Assembly (NCBI GenBank): GCA_024742485.1
Contig: JANSYK010000001.1
Coordinates: forward strand, 2,108,001 to 2,172,000
Direction of reading: 5' to 3'
DNA length: 64,000 nucleotides
Source: Alphaproteobacteria bacterium
GTDB lineage: Bacteria > Pseudomonadota > Alphaproteobacteria > Rhizobiales > Rhizobiaceae
Part shown: in pieces, positions 8,846 to 17,824 of the stretch
Layout of the letters: each line of letters starts with the position of its first letter
Numbering within the stretch: the first letter of the stretch is position 1
The notes under the pieces: generated by a model
Told to the model about the DNA's origin: nothing
Databases searched by the model: none
What the model saw: the letters and a program-made list of their open reading frames with translations, nothing else
Translations under genes and position numbers: made by a program

Positions 8846-8999
8846 TGACCTGCTCCCCTGAATGTACCCATTCATAGGCTAGCCCTGTTCGCGTTGTGGT
8901 CCATTTTGAACTGTGTTGCAAATTCGTTCGGTGTGAGCCCATCAAGGCTCGTATGTGGCCGGTTGAGATTGTAGTCGATACGCCATATCGTTCGGGGAT
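8846..8999 (-). mobile_element. IS3-family remnant: inverted-repeat end plus C-terminus of transposase OrfB
   Basis: Reading leftward, the frame from about 8999 to the TGA at 8872-8874 matches the C-terminal end of an IS3-family integrase-type transposase (WRIDYNLNRPHTSL, then LTPNEFA). Just beyond the stop, TGACCTGCTCCCC at 8846-8858 looks like the terminal inverted repeat. All upstream parts of the element are missing, so it is dead. Confidence 0.7.
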
Positions 9000-9044
9000 C
9001 GCAGTACGCATCGGCTGCACTCGGTCTTCGGTGCAAGTAAGCCG

Positions 9045-9320
9045 GCGTCCGGCCATCCATGGATCGGTTGGTGATGCCTATTACAACGCCATGTGCGAGA
9101 GCTTCTTCGCCATACTGGAATGCGAGTTGCTGGACCAGAGAAAATACCAAACCGAGGCGAAGGCCAAAATGGCCATCTTCGAGTTCATCGAGGGATAATA
9201 CAATCCTGCCCGACGCCATTCGGCGCTCGGATATCAGTCCCCGATAGCTTACGAAAGGAGGCAGGCTGAACGGCTAGAATCTGCTAGCGTATAACCGTCC
9301 ACAAAACCGGGGGAACTCCA
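9045..9320 (+). mobile_element. IS3-family remnant: broken C-terminal part of a second transposase
   Basis: Reading rightward, the frame from about 9045 gives GDAYYNAMCESFFA and ECELLDQ. It then meets an in-frame TAA at 9196-9198, after which it resumes as YNPARRHSALGYQSP and ends at TAA about 9290. This is the catalytic-core C-terminus of an IS3-type OrfB, with a nonsense codon where a Trp or Tyr codon is usual. The sequence up to 9320 (CCACAAAACCGGGGGAACTC) looks like its right inverted repeat. It faces the 8846-8999 scrap tail to tail. Confidence 0.7.
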
Positions 9321-9329
9321 ACTGCCGCA

Positions 9330-10766
9330 TCATCCCCCGAATGGACAGTCGCCGTCTTCCTGAATAATCCGCACGGTCAACGGCTGCAAATGCTTGATAC
9401 CATGGTCATAAACACGCTGCATAGAGACCTTTCCCAACCCAGTGAACAGATCGATCCGGTCATCTTGGATTGCACTCCCACCGTCAATGGCGTACCAACG
9501 CCCGTCGTGTAGGTTGCCATCGCCCAAGGGCATGCCGATGGTTTCCTCTATCTCCAACAAGCTGTTCAAGGGAACGACTTCCGGATCCACCGCTACAGCG
9601 CGCATCGGTGCCAATGGACAGGCACCTCTGCCAAGCCCGTATGCACTGCCTACTTCACTCCAGCGAATTTCGCCGCCCACTTTGCTATGGTAGTTCAACA
9701 CACGGCCGTCCGCCAGCTTCGCACTGCCCTCGATCTGCGCGCCCTCTAGAAACGCTCGTGAGACACGTGCCAGTATCGTGCCATCGGGCGCTAGAAAGGC
9801 CGCATCCGATCCGGCCGGATACTCAGAATGCATCGCCACATAATAGTTGGTTGTACGCAGCGACAGCACTGGGTGCTGGTCACCCAACCCATGCGAAAAT
9901 ATTTGGATGTCGTTTAGCAGTGCGTCCAAAGCCGTATCAAATGCTGCCAGATCAAAATTCTGAGGATCGTCGTGGCCGTCGGGCAGGTGGTTGTCCATAA
10001 CCGCATGATAGGCCGGGATTATCCAATCGCCACGCCGTACGCTGGCTGAGACGTAAAGCAAGGCGAGCCACCTGTACTGGCTTTCAGAAAAGCCGGGTTT
10101 CGGTGCAATGGCGTCATTCTTGGCACCACCCTGCGGATCACGGCGACGTGGCTGTACCAGTTCCACATGCAAGAACAATCCCCGGCTGTCCGTTCCGATC
10201 TCGTCAATCTCGAGCTTCGTGGCTCGCCAAGGCACCGAGAAGTCCAGCTGGTTGTAGACCGCCCCCTCCCGGTTTATGTAGACGTGTGCTTTTTCTTTAC
10301 CGGGTGGGCGTTGGTAACGGTCTAGATCATTAACATAAGCGTCGGAGTTCACGTTGTCTGGGAATGGATGGTCGCCATAATAAGGCCAGCTAGTGTCATG
10401 GATCACCAGATACCGCGCCTGAGGGGCGTTGTGATCATTTGTGCGGGCTCGAGACAATGGGCTAAATAAATCGCCTCCCAACTGCGCTGCCTCAAAGCCA
10501 TGCGCCTCTCGGTAGGAATCCAGTTTGCTCGCAGAGAGCTCCACGTCTGTACCCAGAAGCGCCGCGAGAGTGGGCGGCAGTTGTGATAGAGTTTCACCAA
10601 GGTGGGCATATTTGCCGACGGGGGTCAGAAGGCAGCGAGCCTGTTCAGACGGCGTACCTTTAAACGACATGGTTACGCCATCAAAATCACAATGATCGGA
10701 TGAATGCGCTATGCCCAGATCCGAAAAACTACTTAGTACTGCGATGAAAAAAATCGTATACCTCAT
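9330..10766 (-). CDS. Exported amidase-like protein with C-terminal 3D (double-psi beta-barrel) domain
   Basis: The product is 478 residues with a cleavable signal peptide (residues 1-20, cut after GIAHS or nearby). Residues 115-290 look like an Amidase_2-type fold: RYLVIHDTSW with His123, His161 in AHVYINREG, His254 in IPAYH, and HDDPQNFD at 265-272. That would make it a zinc peptidoglycan amidase. Residues 370-470 match the 3D domain of MltA/resuscitation-type lytic enzymes (VDPEVVPLNS and IDGGSAIQDDRIDLF, with three conserved Asp). An amidase joined to a 3D domain suggests a two-activity wall hydrolase. The start has CAGGAT about 13 nt upstream. The gene sits alone between the IS scraps and a 489-bp gap. 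Confidence 0.75.
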   Translation of the reverse strand: MRYTIFFIAVLSSFSDLGIAHSSDHCDFDGVTMSFKGTPSEQARCLLTPVGKYAHLGETLSQLPPTLAALLGTDVELSASKLDSYREAHGFEAAQLGGDLFSPLSRARTNDHNAPQARYLVIHDTSWPYYGDHPFPDNVNSDAYVNDLDRYQRPPGKEKAHVYINREGAVYNQLDFSVPWRATKLEIDEIGTDSRGLFLHVELVQPRRRDPQGGAKNDAIAPKPGFSESQYRWLALLYVSASVRRGDWIIPAYHAVMDNHLPDGHDDPQNFDLAAFDTALDALLNDIQIFSHGLGDQHPVLSLRTTNYYVAMHSEYPAGSDAAFLAPDGTILARVSRAFLEGAQIEGSAKLADGRVLNYHSKVGGEIRWSEVGSAYGLGRGACPLAPMRAVAVDPEVVPLNSLLEIEETIGMPLGDGNLHDGRWYAIDGGSAIQDDRIDLFTGLGKVSMQRVYDHGIKHLQPLTVRIIQEDGDCPFGG

Positions 10767-11255
10767 AAAATGATCCTGGGCGAGATTTGAGAGACAGAAA
10801 TGATTTGATTCTACTTACAGTCTGAATATTACTGCATTGTGAGTTTTCATTCCATCAGAATTCTTAATCCATACAATGGCCGTATAAACAGAAAATAAAA
10901 CGGGTTGGGTAATTTGAGAAAACTATATCCATTCCGAATACAATGCGTCAGATCACGGTGTTATGAATCGTTTCAACCTCCGCCGAAGCGATATTGCGAC
11001 TCGGAAAAGTTGATTTAGAATATCGAGAAAAGCACCGTTTTGTTACGCGACCTCAACGGCGTCGTTTGCATTAATCCGTTCAAGATTTGCAAAGTCCAGC
11101 ACACAAGCCTCGGTGCAAATTACCACCAAAGCCCGATTAGCGCCTAAGCGGCTATCGAACGAAGCTCCGAACCCAGGCCAATCAGCATCAAATTCCCTCA
11201 TATCGCCTCAAACCATACCCTGACACGCGAATAATTCGATCTTATTGTCGGGGTC
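10767..11255. other. 489 bp AT-rich intergenic gap, no gene seen
   Basis: This is the divergent spacer between the leftward amidase and the rightward integrase remnant. Both strands are broken by stops. No hairpin with a T-run, tRNA fragment or obvious direct repeat of the tRNA-Met 3' end was found. Confidence 0.4.
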
Positions 11256-12478
11256 ATGAAAAAACGCCTGACACCCAAGACTATCGATGCGTTGCAACCT
11301 GCCGATAACAAACGTTACGAGGTCCGCGATCAACTGCTGCCTGGCCTGCATCTGCGAGTGTCAGCCGCGGGTGGGAGAGTGTTCTACGTTTCCAAGCGGA
11401 TCGACCGCCGCATGAAACGCATCAGGATCGGCGCATGGCCAATTCTCTCATTGCATGAGGCCCGCGATGAGGCACGCAGCATCCTTCGTGAGATCGAACT
11501 TGGCCGCTATAACGAAAAGGCGCTGCATATTGAGCAGCCAACACCGACGCTGGGTGATGTTGTTCCGCAGTTCATTGACCTTTACGCCAAACAGCAGACC
11601 AAAGACTGGAAGGGCACTGAACGTATTCATCAAAAGTTTGCTCCGCTCTTTCCCGCCCGATCGATCAAATCAAACGCACCGACATTGTGCGTGTGCTCGA
11701 TACAGTCGTTGCCAGCGGTGCACTCATACGGGCAAACCGGGCGCTTGCAGCGATCAAAAAGCTCATGAACTGGTGCATTGACCGGGGTATGATCGAAACA
11801 TCGCCTGTGGCCGCCCTCAGGCCGCCAACAAGGGAGGTTGCACGTGATCGTGTGCTCACAGATGATGAATTAATCGCCATCTAGAATGCTGGCGCGCCCG
11901 AGGGCTTCCCATTTGCGCACTTCGTGCAGCTACTCATTCTGACGTGTCAACGCCGTGGCGAAGTCGCAGGTATGTGCTGGCCGGAGGTTGATCTCGACAA
12001 AGGCATTTGGACGCTTCCCGGCAGGCGTGCCAAGAACGCCACGTCGCACATCGTGCCGTTGGCACCCCTGACCATAACTGTCCTCAAGTCAGAGCCGAGG
12101 TTTTTGAATAGCGATCTGGTGTTTACAACAACAGGTACCTCACCCATTTCGGGTTTTGGTCGGCTGAAGGAGCGCCTTGATTGCGCCATGGGGTCCAACG
12201 TCGAAGACTGGCGGGTCCATGACCTGCGCCGCACGATGGCCACCAACATGGCAATGATGCGCATTCAACCGCATATCATCGAAGCCGTCCTCAACCACAA
12301 AACGGGTATAGTCTCAGGTGTCGCTGCAACCTAAAAATGTCATGCATATCTGGATGAAAAACGCGAAGCGCTGGAGGCTTGGCTTTACGGTGCCAGTATA
12401 CTAAATCCATTGTTGACCTTCGAGCATTCCACAATGGCGACAACCGACAATCTTAAGGCATTCAAGCACAGCCATTAG
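11256..12478 (+). pseudogene. Tyrosine recombinase (phage/island integrase), inactivated
   Basis: The frame begins as a P4-type integrase: an arm-binding DUF4102 domain (LTPKTIDAL, LLPGLHLRVS), then a core-binding domain. A frameshift near 11640-11660 moves the reading to a frame running through IKRTDIVRVLD to a TAG at 11881-11883. The catalytic domain resumes in another frame (TCQRRGEVAGM with the first Arg, HDLRRTMATN, VLNHKTG). A TAA at 12332-12334 falls exactly where the catalytic Tyr codon belongs. The original C-terminus (AYLDEKREALEAW) is still readable after it, to TAG 12476-12478. At least three lesions make it non-functional. It lies next to the 3' end of tRNA-Met, the usual attachment site for such enzymes. 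Confidence 0.9.
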
Positions 12479-12562
12479 AAACCCATATGCAACCTGGGTC
12501 GTTCTGCGAATGTATGCTCGTGCAGAAGACGCAAGTTAACTATCTGATTTAAAAGGAATTCC

Positions 12563-12639
12563 TGGTAGCGGGAGAGGGACTTGAACCCCCGACACGCGGA
12601 TTATGATTCCGCTGCTCTAACCACCTGAGCTACCCCGCC
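12563..12639 (-). tRNA. tRNA-Met (anticodon CAU)
   Basis: The 77-nt minus-strand cloverleaf has acceptor strands GGCGGGG and UCCCGCU, D arm GCUC...GAGC, anticodon stem GCGGA/UCCGC with loop AUCAUAA, and T arm GGGGG/CCCUC with loop UUCAAGU. It ends in an encoded CCA. Anticodon CAU together with the GC-rich acceptor fits elongator Met better than the lysidine-modified Ile2 tRNA of this group. Its 3' end faces the integrase remnant. Confidence 0.93.
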
Positions 12640-12660
12640 GGACCAGTCAGGAACGGCGCG

Positions 12661-12689
12661 ATATAATGGCGCAGTATCGCCAGTGTCAA
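12661..12689 (-). promoter_or_regulatory. Sigma-70-type promoter of tRNA-Met
   Basis: On the minus strand, TTGACA (12689-12684) and TTATAT (12666-12661) are separated by 17 nt and end 21 nt before the tRNA 5' end. Confidence 0.75.
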
Positions 12690-12784
12690 GCAAAAGCTTG
12701 CAATATCGCCGCTCCGCCACTTGCATGGTCTGCCGCCTGCCGATATTGCAACCGTCGAGCAGGAAAATCACGCGGAAAGACGCC

Positions 12785-13744
12785 ATGGACAGCACACCGG
12801 CAATTGCCGTGATTGGCTGCGGCTATTGGGGCCGAAATCACATCAGGACACTCAGCGAACTGGGCATGCTCCGGGCCGTCGCCGATGCCGATGCGGAGCG
12901 GGCAAAAGCCTGTGCCACGGAGTTCGCCGTCGAGGCCATGACGCCGGATGCGGTCTTTGACGCGGCCCATATCGACGCCATCGTGCTGGCCCTGCCCCCG
13001 CAATTCCACGCCACAAATGCGCTGCGCGCCATTGCCGCCGGCAAACATGTGCTGATCGAAAAACCGATGGCCCTCGATGTGGCGGAAGCCGAAGCGATCG
13101 TCGATGCGGCCGACCAGGCCGGTGTCACCGTCATGACCGGCCATGTGCTGCGGTTTCACCCGGCCTTCGAAAGCCTCAGCCAGATGGTGAGCGATGGAGA
13201 TTTGGGCGCCATTCGCTACATCCATTCCCACCGTGTGGGTCTGGGTGCCTTTCATGCCAAAAACGACGCATTGTGGGACATTGCACCCCATGATCTGTCA
13301 CTCATCCTGGCGCTGACGGGCGAGGAACCCAGCTCCGTGCGCGGCGAAGGGTCGGCGACGATCAACCATCTGAGCGATTTTGCCCATCTGCACCTGTCTT
13401 TTCCCGGCGGCATCCGCTCCCATGTGTTTGCCTCCCGCCTCAATCCTTATCGCGAGCGCCGCCTCACGGTGATCGGCCAGCAGGCGATGGCGGTCTTTGA
13501 CGATGCCGCGCCCTGGTCGGAAAAACTGGCGATTTACGACCACAAGGTCTGGGAAGACGGCGCAGGCTGGCAGTTCGAGACCGCCGAGCCGCGATTCATC
13601 GATGTGCCCGAAGGCCTGCCGTTGACCCGCGAATGCCAGCATTTTGCCGATTGCATCCGCCGGGGTGAGCAACCCCGCACACCGGCAGCCGAAGGGTTGG
13701 CCGTCATCCGCATCCTGTCCGCCGGCACGGTGGTGCATGACTGA
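12785..13744 (+). CDS. Gfo/Idh/MocA-family NAD(P)-dependent sugar oxidoreductase (GnnA/WlbA-like)
   Basis: ATG 12785 (GGAAAG ribosome site) gives 319 residues. The N-terminal Rossmann fold has VIGCGYWGRNH at residues 8-18, and the family motif EKPMALD follows at about 95-101. The central block GHVLRFHP and the catalytic-region DIAPHDLSL fit UDP-GlcNAc 3-dehydrogenases. The likely reaction is oxidation at C3 of a UDP-GlcNAc-type sugar. The aminotransferase gene 283 bp downstream would then add the amino group. With no UDP-GlcNAc 6-dehydrogenase or acetyltransferase nearby, the GnnA role in making 2,3-diaminoglucose lipid A is more likely than the Wlb/Wbp O-antigen route. That is inference. Confidence 0.75.
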   Translation: MDSTPAIAVIGCGYWGRNHIRTLSELGMLRAVADADAERAKACATEFAVEAMTPDAVFDAAHIDAIVLALPPQFHATNALRAIAAGKHVLIEKPMALDVAEAEAIVDAADQAGVTVMTGHVLRFHPAFESLSQMVSDGDLGAIRYIHSHRVGLGAFHAKNDALWDIAPHDLSLILALTGEEPSSVRGEGSATINHLSDFAHLHLSFPGGIRSHVFASRLNPYRERRLTVIGQQAMAVFDDAAPWSEKLAIYDHKVWEDGAGWQFETAEPRFIDVPEGLPLTRECQHFADCIRRGEQPRTPAAEGLAVIRILSAGTVVHD

Positions 13745-14026
13745 CAGAAGCTGAAAACGGGCCGAAGTTTCAGGCTATAACAATTCGTGATCACCTGCGG
13801 TAACAATTTGCCCCGGAGTGTGAAGGTGGCGGGACTGGATATCGGTGCAAAGACAGCGTATTAGCTAGATTCAGACAGCCGTGCTGGCACTTTAACCTCC
13901 GGGTTTGGGATTTTCGGTACAATGAGGGAAACCGAGCTCCGCAACGGATGGCATTGACCCCGGCACGACTTTGATTGAAATTCCACACGCGGCGACGGGC
14001 GATGACCGCAGGGGGACGAACAGAAT

Positions 14027-15166
14027 ATGCAGTTTATAGATCTTGCCGCGCAGCGAGCGCGCATGGGGGACCGGCTCGAAAAGGCCGTGTCGAAGGTTTT
14101 GCACGAAGGCCGCTATATTCTCGGTCCCGAGGTCACGGAATTCGAAAACCAGATCGCCGATTATGTCGGCGTCAAGCACGCTGTGGGATGTGCCAATGGC
14201 ACCGATGCGTTGCTGATCCCGCTTCTGGCCCATGAAATCGGCCCCGGCGATGCCGTGTTCGTGCCGTCCTTTACCTTTGCGGCCACCGCCGAGGTGGTGG
14301 TGCTGGCCGGCGCCACACCGGTGTTTGTCGAAATCTCGCCGGAGACCTACAATCTCAGCCCGACCCATCTCGAAGATGCCATCGAGGCGACCATCGCCGA
14401 GGGCAAATTGACACCCAGGGCCATTATCCCGGTGGATCTGTTCGGCACGCCTGCCGACTACACGGCCATCGATGCGCTGGCGGTCAAGCACAATCTGCTG
14501 GTTCTGTCGGATGCGGCCCAAAGCATCGGCGGTTCGGCCAACAACCGGCGCTGCGGATCCTTTGGCCATGTTGCCGCCACCAGTTTCTATCCGGCCAAGC
14601 CCCTTGGCTGCTACGGCGATGGCGGCGCCATGTTCACCGATAATGACGACCTGGTGGAGAAGTTGCGCTCCTACGCGTTCCACGGCATGGGTAAAAGCCA
14701 GTATGACAATGTCCGCGTCGGACTGAACTCACGGCTCGATACGATTCAGGCGGCAATCCTTCTGGAAAAACTGGCAATCTTCGACGAGGAACTCGAGGCG
14801 CGCCAGGCGGCGGTCGACTATTACAGTGAGCACCTCAAGGACCATGTTCGCGTGCCGCGCGTGCCACAAGGGCTTCGCTCGGCCTGGGCGCAGTTCGCCA
14901 TCGAGACCCCCCATCGCGACGGCCTGAAGGCGCATCTGGCCGCCAAAGACATTCCCTCGGTAATCTATTACGTCAAGCCGCTGCACCGCCAGCCGGCCTA
15001 TGCGCATCATCCGGTGGGTCCCGGCAAGATGACCGTGACCGAAACCCTGCCGGACACGATCCTGTGTCTTCCGATGCATCCCTATCTGGCGCGCGACGAC
15101 CAGGACCGGATCATTGGCGCCATTCAGGAATTCATCGGGGCACAGCAGGTCGTCGCGGCGGAGTAA
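14027..15166 (+). CDS. DegT/DnrJ/EryC1/StrS-family PLP sugar aminotransferase (GnnB/WlbC-like)
   Basis: The 379-residue product is the usual length for the family. Key sites are visible: GTDAL at 58-62 (phosphate binding), SFTFAAT at 81-87, Asp162 in SDAAQS, and the PLP-binding Lys191 in SFYPAKPLG. Closest in character are aminotransferases that act on 3-keto UDP-sugars (WlbC/WbpE/GnnB). It follows the oxidoreductase gene in the same direction, and the pair would convert UDP-GlcNAc into UDP-GlcNAc3N. An AGGGGGA ribosome element lies before the ATG. A TACAAT element at 13918-13923 could belong to its own promoter. It ends 27 bp from mnmA, which converges on it. Confidence 0.78.
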   Translation: MQFIDLAAQRARMGDRLEKAVSKVLHEGRYILGPEVTEFENQIADYVGVKHAVGCANGTDALLIPLLAHEIGPGDAVFVPSFTFAATAEVVVLAGATPVFVEISPETYNLSPTHLEDAIEATIAEGKLTPRAIIPVDLFGTPADYTAIDALAVKHNLLVLSDAAQSIGGSANNRRCGSFGHVAATSFYPAKPLGCYGDGGAMFTDNDDLVEKLRSYAFHGMGKSQYDNVRVGLNSRLDTIQAAILLEKLAIFDEELEARQAAVDYYSEHLKDHVRVPRVPQGLRSAWAQFAIETPHRDGLKAHLAAKDIPSVIYYVKPLHRQPAYAHHPVGPGKMTVTETLPDTILCLPMHPYLARDDQDRIIGAIQEFIGAQQVVAAE

Positions 15167-15193
15167 TCCGGAAGATTTTCACAGTGGGTTCAC

Positions 15194-16402
15194 TCAGAGC
15201 GTCGAAACCGGTGCTCTGCCTGTGGCATCCGTGGCCAGCACCGATTGAATCAACCGTTCCGCCTCATCGGTGCGTTCCGTCCGGTCGATGAACCCGCCGC
15301 CATAGACGCGCGCATCGTCCTGATCGCTGGAATACAGAACACAGGCCTGTCCGGGTGCAACGCCGGCTTCTCCATCGTCAAGTTCAACCACCAGCGTGCC
15401 GTTCCGATGCCATGCCGTAGCCGCACGCGGGGGGCGGGTTGAACGCACCTTGGCGAAGCAGGAAAATCCCTCGGGCGGGATGGCATCGACCGGGCCATCG
15501 CCCAGCCAGTTGATGTCTCGCAGGAACAGCCGGCGTGTCTCCAGCGCTTCACGCGGCCCTACGATGACCCGCGCCGAGCGCGCATCCAGATGCACCACAT
15601 AAAGGGGTTCGCCAACGGCGACACCAATGCCCCGGCGTTGTCCGATCGTGTAGTGGACAATCCCTTCATGCCGTCCGAGTTGCCGCCCGTCGATATGCAC
15701 GATGTCGCCGCCTATCGAGGCTTCCGGCTTCAACCGGGAAATGATGTCGGTATATTTGCCTTGCGGGACGAAACAGATGTCCTGGCTTTCCGCCTTGTCG
15801 GCAACAACAAGCCCCATATCCGCCGCCAGCGCGCGGGTTTCAGCCTTTGAAAGCGACCCCAGCGGAAAGCGCAGATAGTCGATCTGCTCCTGGGTCGTTG
15901 CAAAAAGGAAATAGCTCTGGTCCTTGTCCGCATCGATCGGCCGGTAGAGTGACCGGTGCGCCCCGTTGGCGCGCGAACGGATGTAATGACCGGTTGCCAG
16001 TGCATCGGCGCCCAGCTCCCTGGCCGTCTTCAGAAGATCGGCGAATTTGACGGTCTGATTGCAGGCAACGCAGGGGATTGGCGTTTCACCGGCCACATAG
16101 CTGTCGGCGAAAGGATTGATCACCGCCTCGCGAAACCGCTGCTCATAGTCGAGCACGTAGTGGGGAATGCCGAGCGTTTCGGCCACCCGCCTGGCATCGT
16201 CGATGTCCTGACCGGCGCAGCACGATCCGGCACGGTGAACCGCTGCGCCATGATCGTAGAGCTGGAGCGTCACGCCGACGACGTCATAGCCCTGGCGTTT
16301 GAGCAATCCGGCAACAACGGATGAATCGACTCCGCCGGACATCGCCACGACAATGCGCGTGTCCTCCGGCTTCTTGTCGATATCGAGTGTGTTCAGGCTC
16401 AT
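15194..16402 (-). CDS. mnmA: tRNA-specific 2-thiouridylase MnmA
   Basis: The product is 402 residues and thiolates U34 of the Glu, Gln and Lys tRNAs. The PP-loop SGGVDSS binds ATP. The catalytic Cys pair is visible as CVACNQ (nucleophile region) and the Cys near DICFVPQG is replaced by context typical for alphaproteobacterial MnmA. GHYIRS and the C-terminal beta-barrel segment ([15 protein letters not shown]) are present. I chose ATG 16402 over a GTG at 16411, because upstream GAG spacing favours it and the extra residues are not conserved-looking. It converges with the aminotransferase gene. Confidence 0.93.
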   Translation of the reverse strand: MSLNTLDIDKKPEDTRIVVAMSGGVDSSVVAGLLKRQGYDVVGVTLQLYDHGAAVHRAGSCCAGQDIDDARRVAETLGIPHYVLDYEQRFREAVINPFADSYVAGETPIPCVACNQTVKFADLLKTARELGADALATGHYIRSRANGAHRSLYRPIDADKDQSYFLFATTQEQIDYLRFPLGSLSKAETRALAADMGLVVADKAESQDICFVPQGKYTDIISRLKPEASIGGDIVHIDGRQLGRHEGIVHYTIGQRRGIGVAVGEPLYVVHLDARSARVIVGPREALETRRLFLRDINWLGDGPVDAIPPEGFSCFAKVRSTRPPRAATAWHRNGTLVVELDDGEAGVAPGQACVLYSSDQDDARVYGGGFIDRTERTDEAERLIQSVLATDATGRAPVSTL

Positions 16403-16741
16403 GTCTTGCACTCAGGAAACATCATTTCGGAAAAATCGAAATGTGTTTCGATCAATTGGTATCACGGGGTTTGCGTTGCCGGGAGATAGCGCACACCTGT
16501 TCAAGATTCTCACCAACCAAACCCGCTCAACTCCATCGGGTGATTGGCTCCGGTCTTCTTTTCAAGTGTATCGCAACTGCCTTCCACGCTTTCGCGCATC
16601 ATATATGCAATTGTGCCTCCTGCGGCAAGCATTGCAGGCGTAAAAGACCGGCAGCACCGGGTTCCGACGACGGCGCCTCCATTACGTTACAGGCCATAAA
16701 CATATGTTGATTCAACGTTGTAGAAACTTGTCCCGGTTTGT

Positions 16742-16756
16742 TTAGACAATCTTTAA
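16742..16756. promoter_or_regulatory. CtrA-box-like site (7/8) upstream of sciP
   Basis: TTAG-N7-TTAA lies 57-71 nt before the sciP ATG and matches the CtrA consensus TTAA-N7-TTAA at seven of eight bases. A single GANTC (GATTC, 16709-16713) lies just upstream. The rest of the 410-bp gap (16403-16812) holds no gene that I can support. Confidence 0.45.
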
Positions 16757-16812
16757 ACCTCAATCTGTATGGTGATGATCAGTAAGGTCTTTGAGTGTGT
16801 ATAGAGAGTCCA

Positions 16813-17088
16813 ATGACCGAAATGGTGCGACCAAGAATTAAATACGTGATTGGCCCGGATGGCAGTCCGCTGACCATTGCCGATCTTCCTCCAACATCGA
16901 CGCGGCGTTGGGTGATCCGACGCAAGGCGGAAGTGGTAGCGGCCGTCAGAGGCGGCTTGCTCAGCCTCGAAGAGGCGTGCGAACGCTATACGCTGACGGT
17001 CGAGGAGTTTCTCTCCTGGCAGGCCTCGATCGATGCGCACGGCCTTGCCGGTCTTCGCACGACACGCATTCAGCAATATCGCCACTGA
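16813..17088 (+). CDS. sciP: SciP, small CtrA-inhibitory protein (DUF1153)
   Basis: The 91-residue product starts at ATG 16813. It is nearly a textbook DUF1153 protein: VRPRIKYVIGPDGSPLT, then RRWVIRRKAEVVAAVRGG with a helix-turn-helix (SLEEACERYTLTVEEFLSW) and a C-terminal LRTTRIQQYRH. In Caulobacter, SciP binds DNA-bound CtrA and blocks RNA polymerase recruitment, which limits CtrA-activated genes. The ctrA gene lies 1.5 kb to the right. A longer start at 16795 is possible but adds residues outside the family. A perfect 8-bp hairpin (17095-17114) lies 7 nt after the stop, without a T-run. Confidence 0.92.
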   Translation: MTEMVRPRIKYVIGPDGSPLTIADLPPTSTRRWVIRRKAEVVAAVRGGLLSLEEACERYTLTVEEFLSWQASIDAHGLAGLRTTRIQQYRH

Positions 17089-17189
17089 AGGCGGTTCCGG
17101 CCAACCGGCCGGAAACGCTCCCCTCCAGGATCCGGGCTGTACCGCCCCGGGCTTTGTTTCAAAAGCAGCAATCGAACCGACCGGCAACT

Positions 17190-17702
17190 CTATGTGGCGC
17201 CGGCAACATCATCCCGTTTTCGCAACGCAAAGTGCGCCGCCGTCACCGCCAGGGCCGAGGCCGCGTAGAACCACAGCCCCGGCTGGGTGAAGGCATCGGC
17301 AACGCCGCTGGTCTTTGCGGCAACGATCACCAGCGCCACCAGCATGACATCCATCATTGACCATTTGGAAAGGACCGGCAGCAGCGCGCTGACGAGTCCC
17401 TTGCGCGACGCGCCTGCTGTGTCGACGCCAACGGCTTCGACCATCACCGCGAGAAGTTTGGCAATCGGAAACACCGCGGAAAACAGCGCCACCAGAGTCG
17501 CCAGAAGATAACTGCCATCGACCCAGAGGGTCATGATGATGGCGATCAGCGACGGCGTATCTTCAAAGAAATAGAGTGTCTCGAATCGGACCAGCGGCAG
17601 GGTCAGGCCGAGGGCGAGAAAGAACGGTGCGACCACCAGCAGGAAAGACAAGGCGAACCGGTAGATCAAAATGGGAGTCCCTGCGCTCGATGGAGCAATC
17701 AC
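17190..17702 (-). CDS. Paraquat-inducible protein A (PqiA)-family inner-membrane protein
   Basis: The product is 170 residues with four likely transmembrane helices (about 14-34, 60-82, 115-135 and 143-160). The hallmark FPIAKL and the KWSMMDVMLVAL segment are characteristic of PqiA/YebS proteins, which work with MCE proteins in envelope lipid transport. It is a single-domain version without the N-terminal zinc ribbon of E. coli PqiA. The start is GTG 17702 with a weak ribosome site. No pqiB-like MCE gene is adjacent, so a stand-alone role is likely. Confidence 0.8.
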   Translation of the reverse strand: MIAPSSAGTPILIYRFALSFLLVVAPFFLALGLTLPLVRFETLYFFEDTPSLIAIIMTLWVDGSYLLATLVALFSAVFPIAKLLAVMVEAVGVDTAGASRKGLVSALLPVLSKWSMMDVMLVALVIVAAKTSGVADAFTQPGLWFYAASALAVTAAHFALRKRDDVAGAT

Positions 17703-17824
17703 CGGATTGCAATGCCAGGTCCGGGATCGGCAGTTTTGTCACGGCGCCACAAAAGCATATTGCGGCGGCTGAAACCAGTCAGCCGCCGTTCAGGGAAACG
17801 GGATGGTCATGGGAAGAGGGTCGG

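Noticed and set aside
8896-9198. A 100-codon plus-strand protein across both IS scraps
   Set aside because: Only the last 45 codons are transposase-like; the front is the antisense of the other scrap.
17095-17114. Terminator after sciP
   Set aside because: The 8-bp stem is perfect but no T-run follows in either direction, so it was not called as a terminator.
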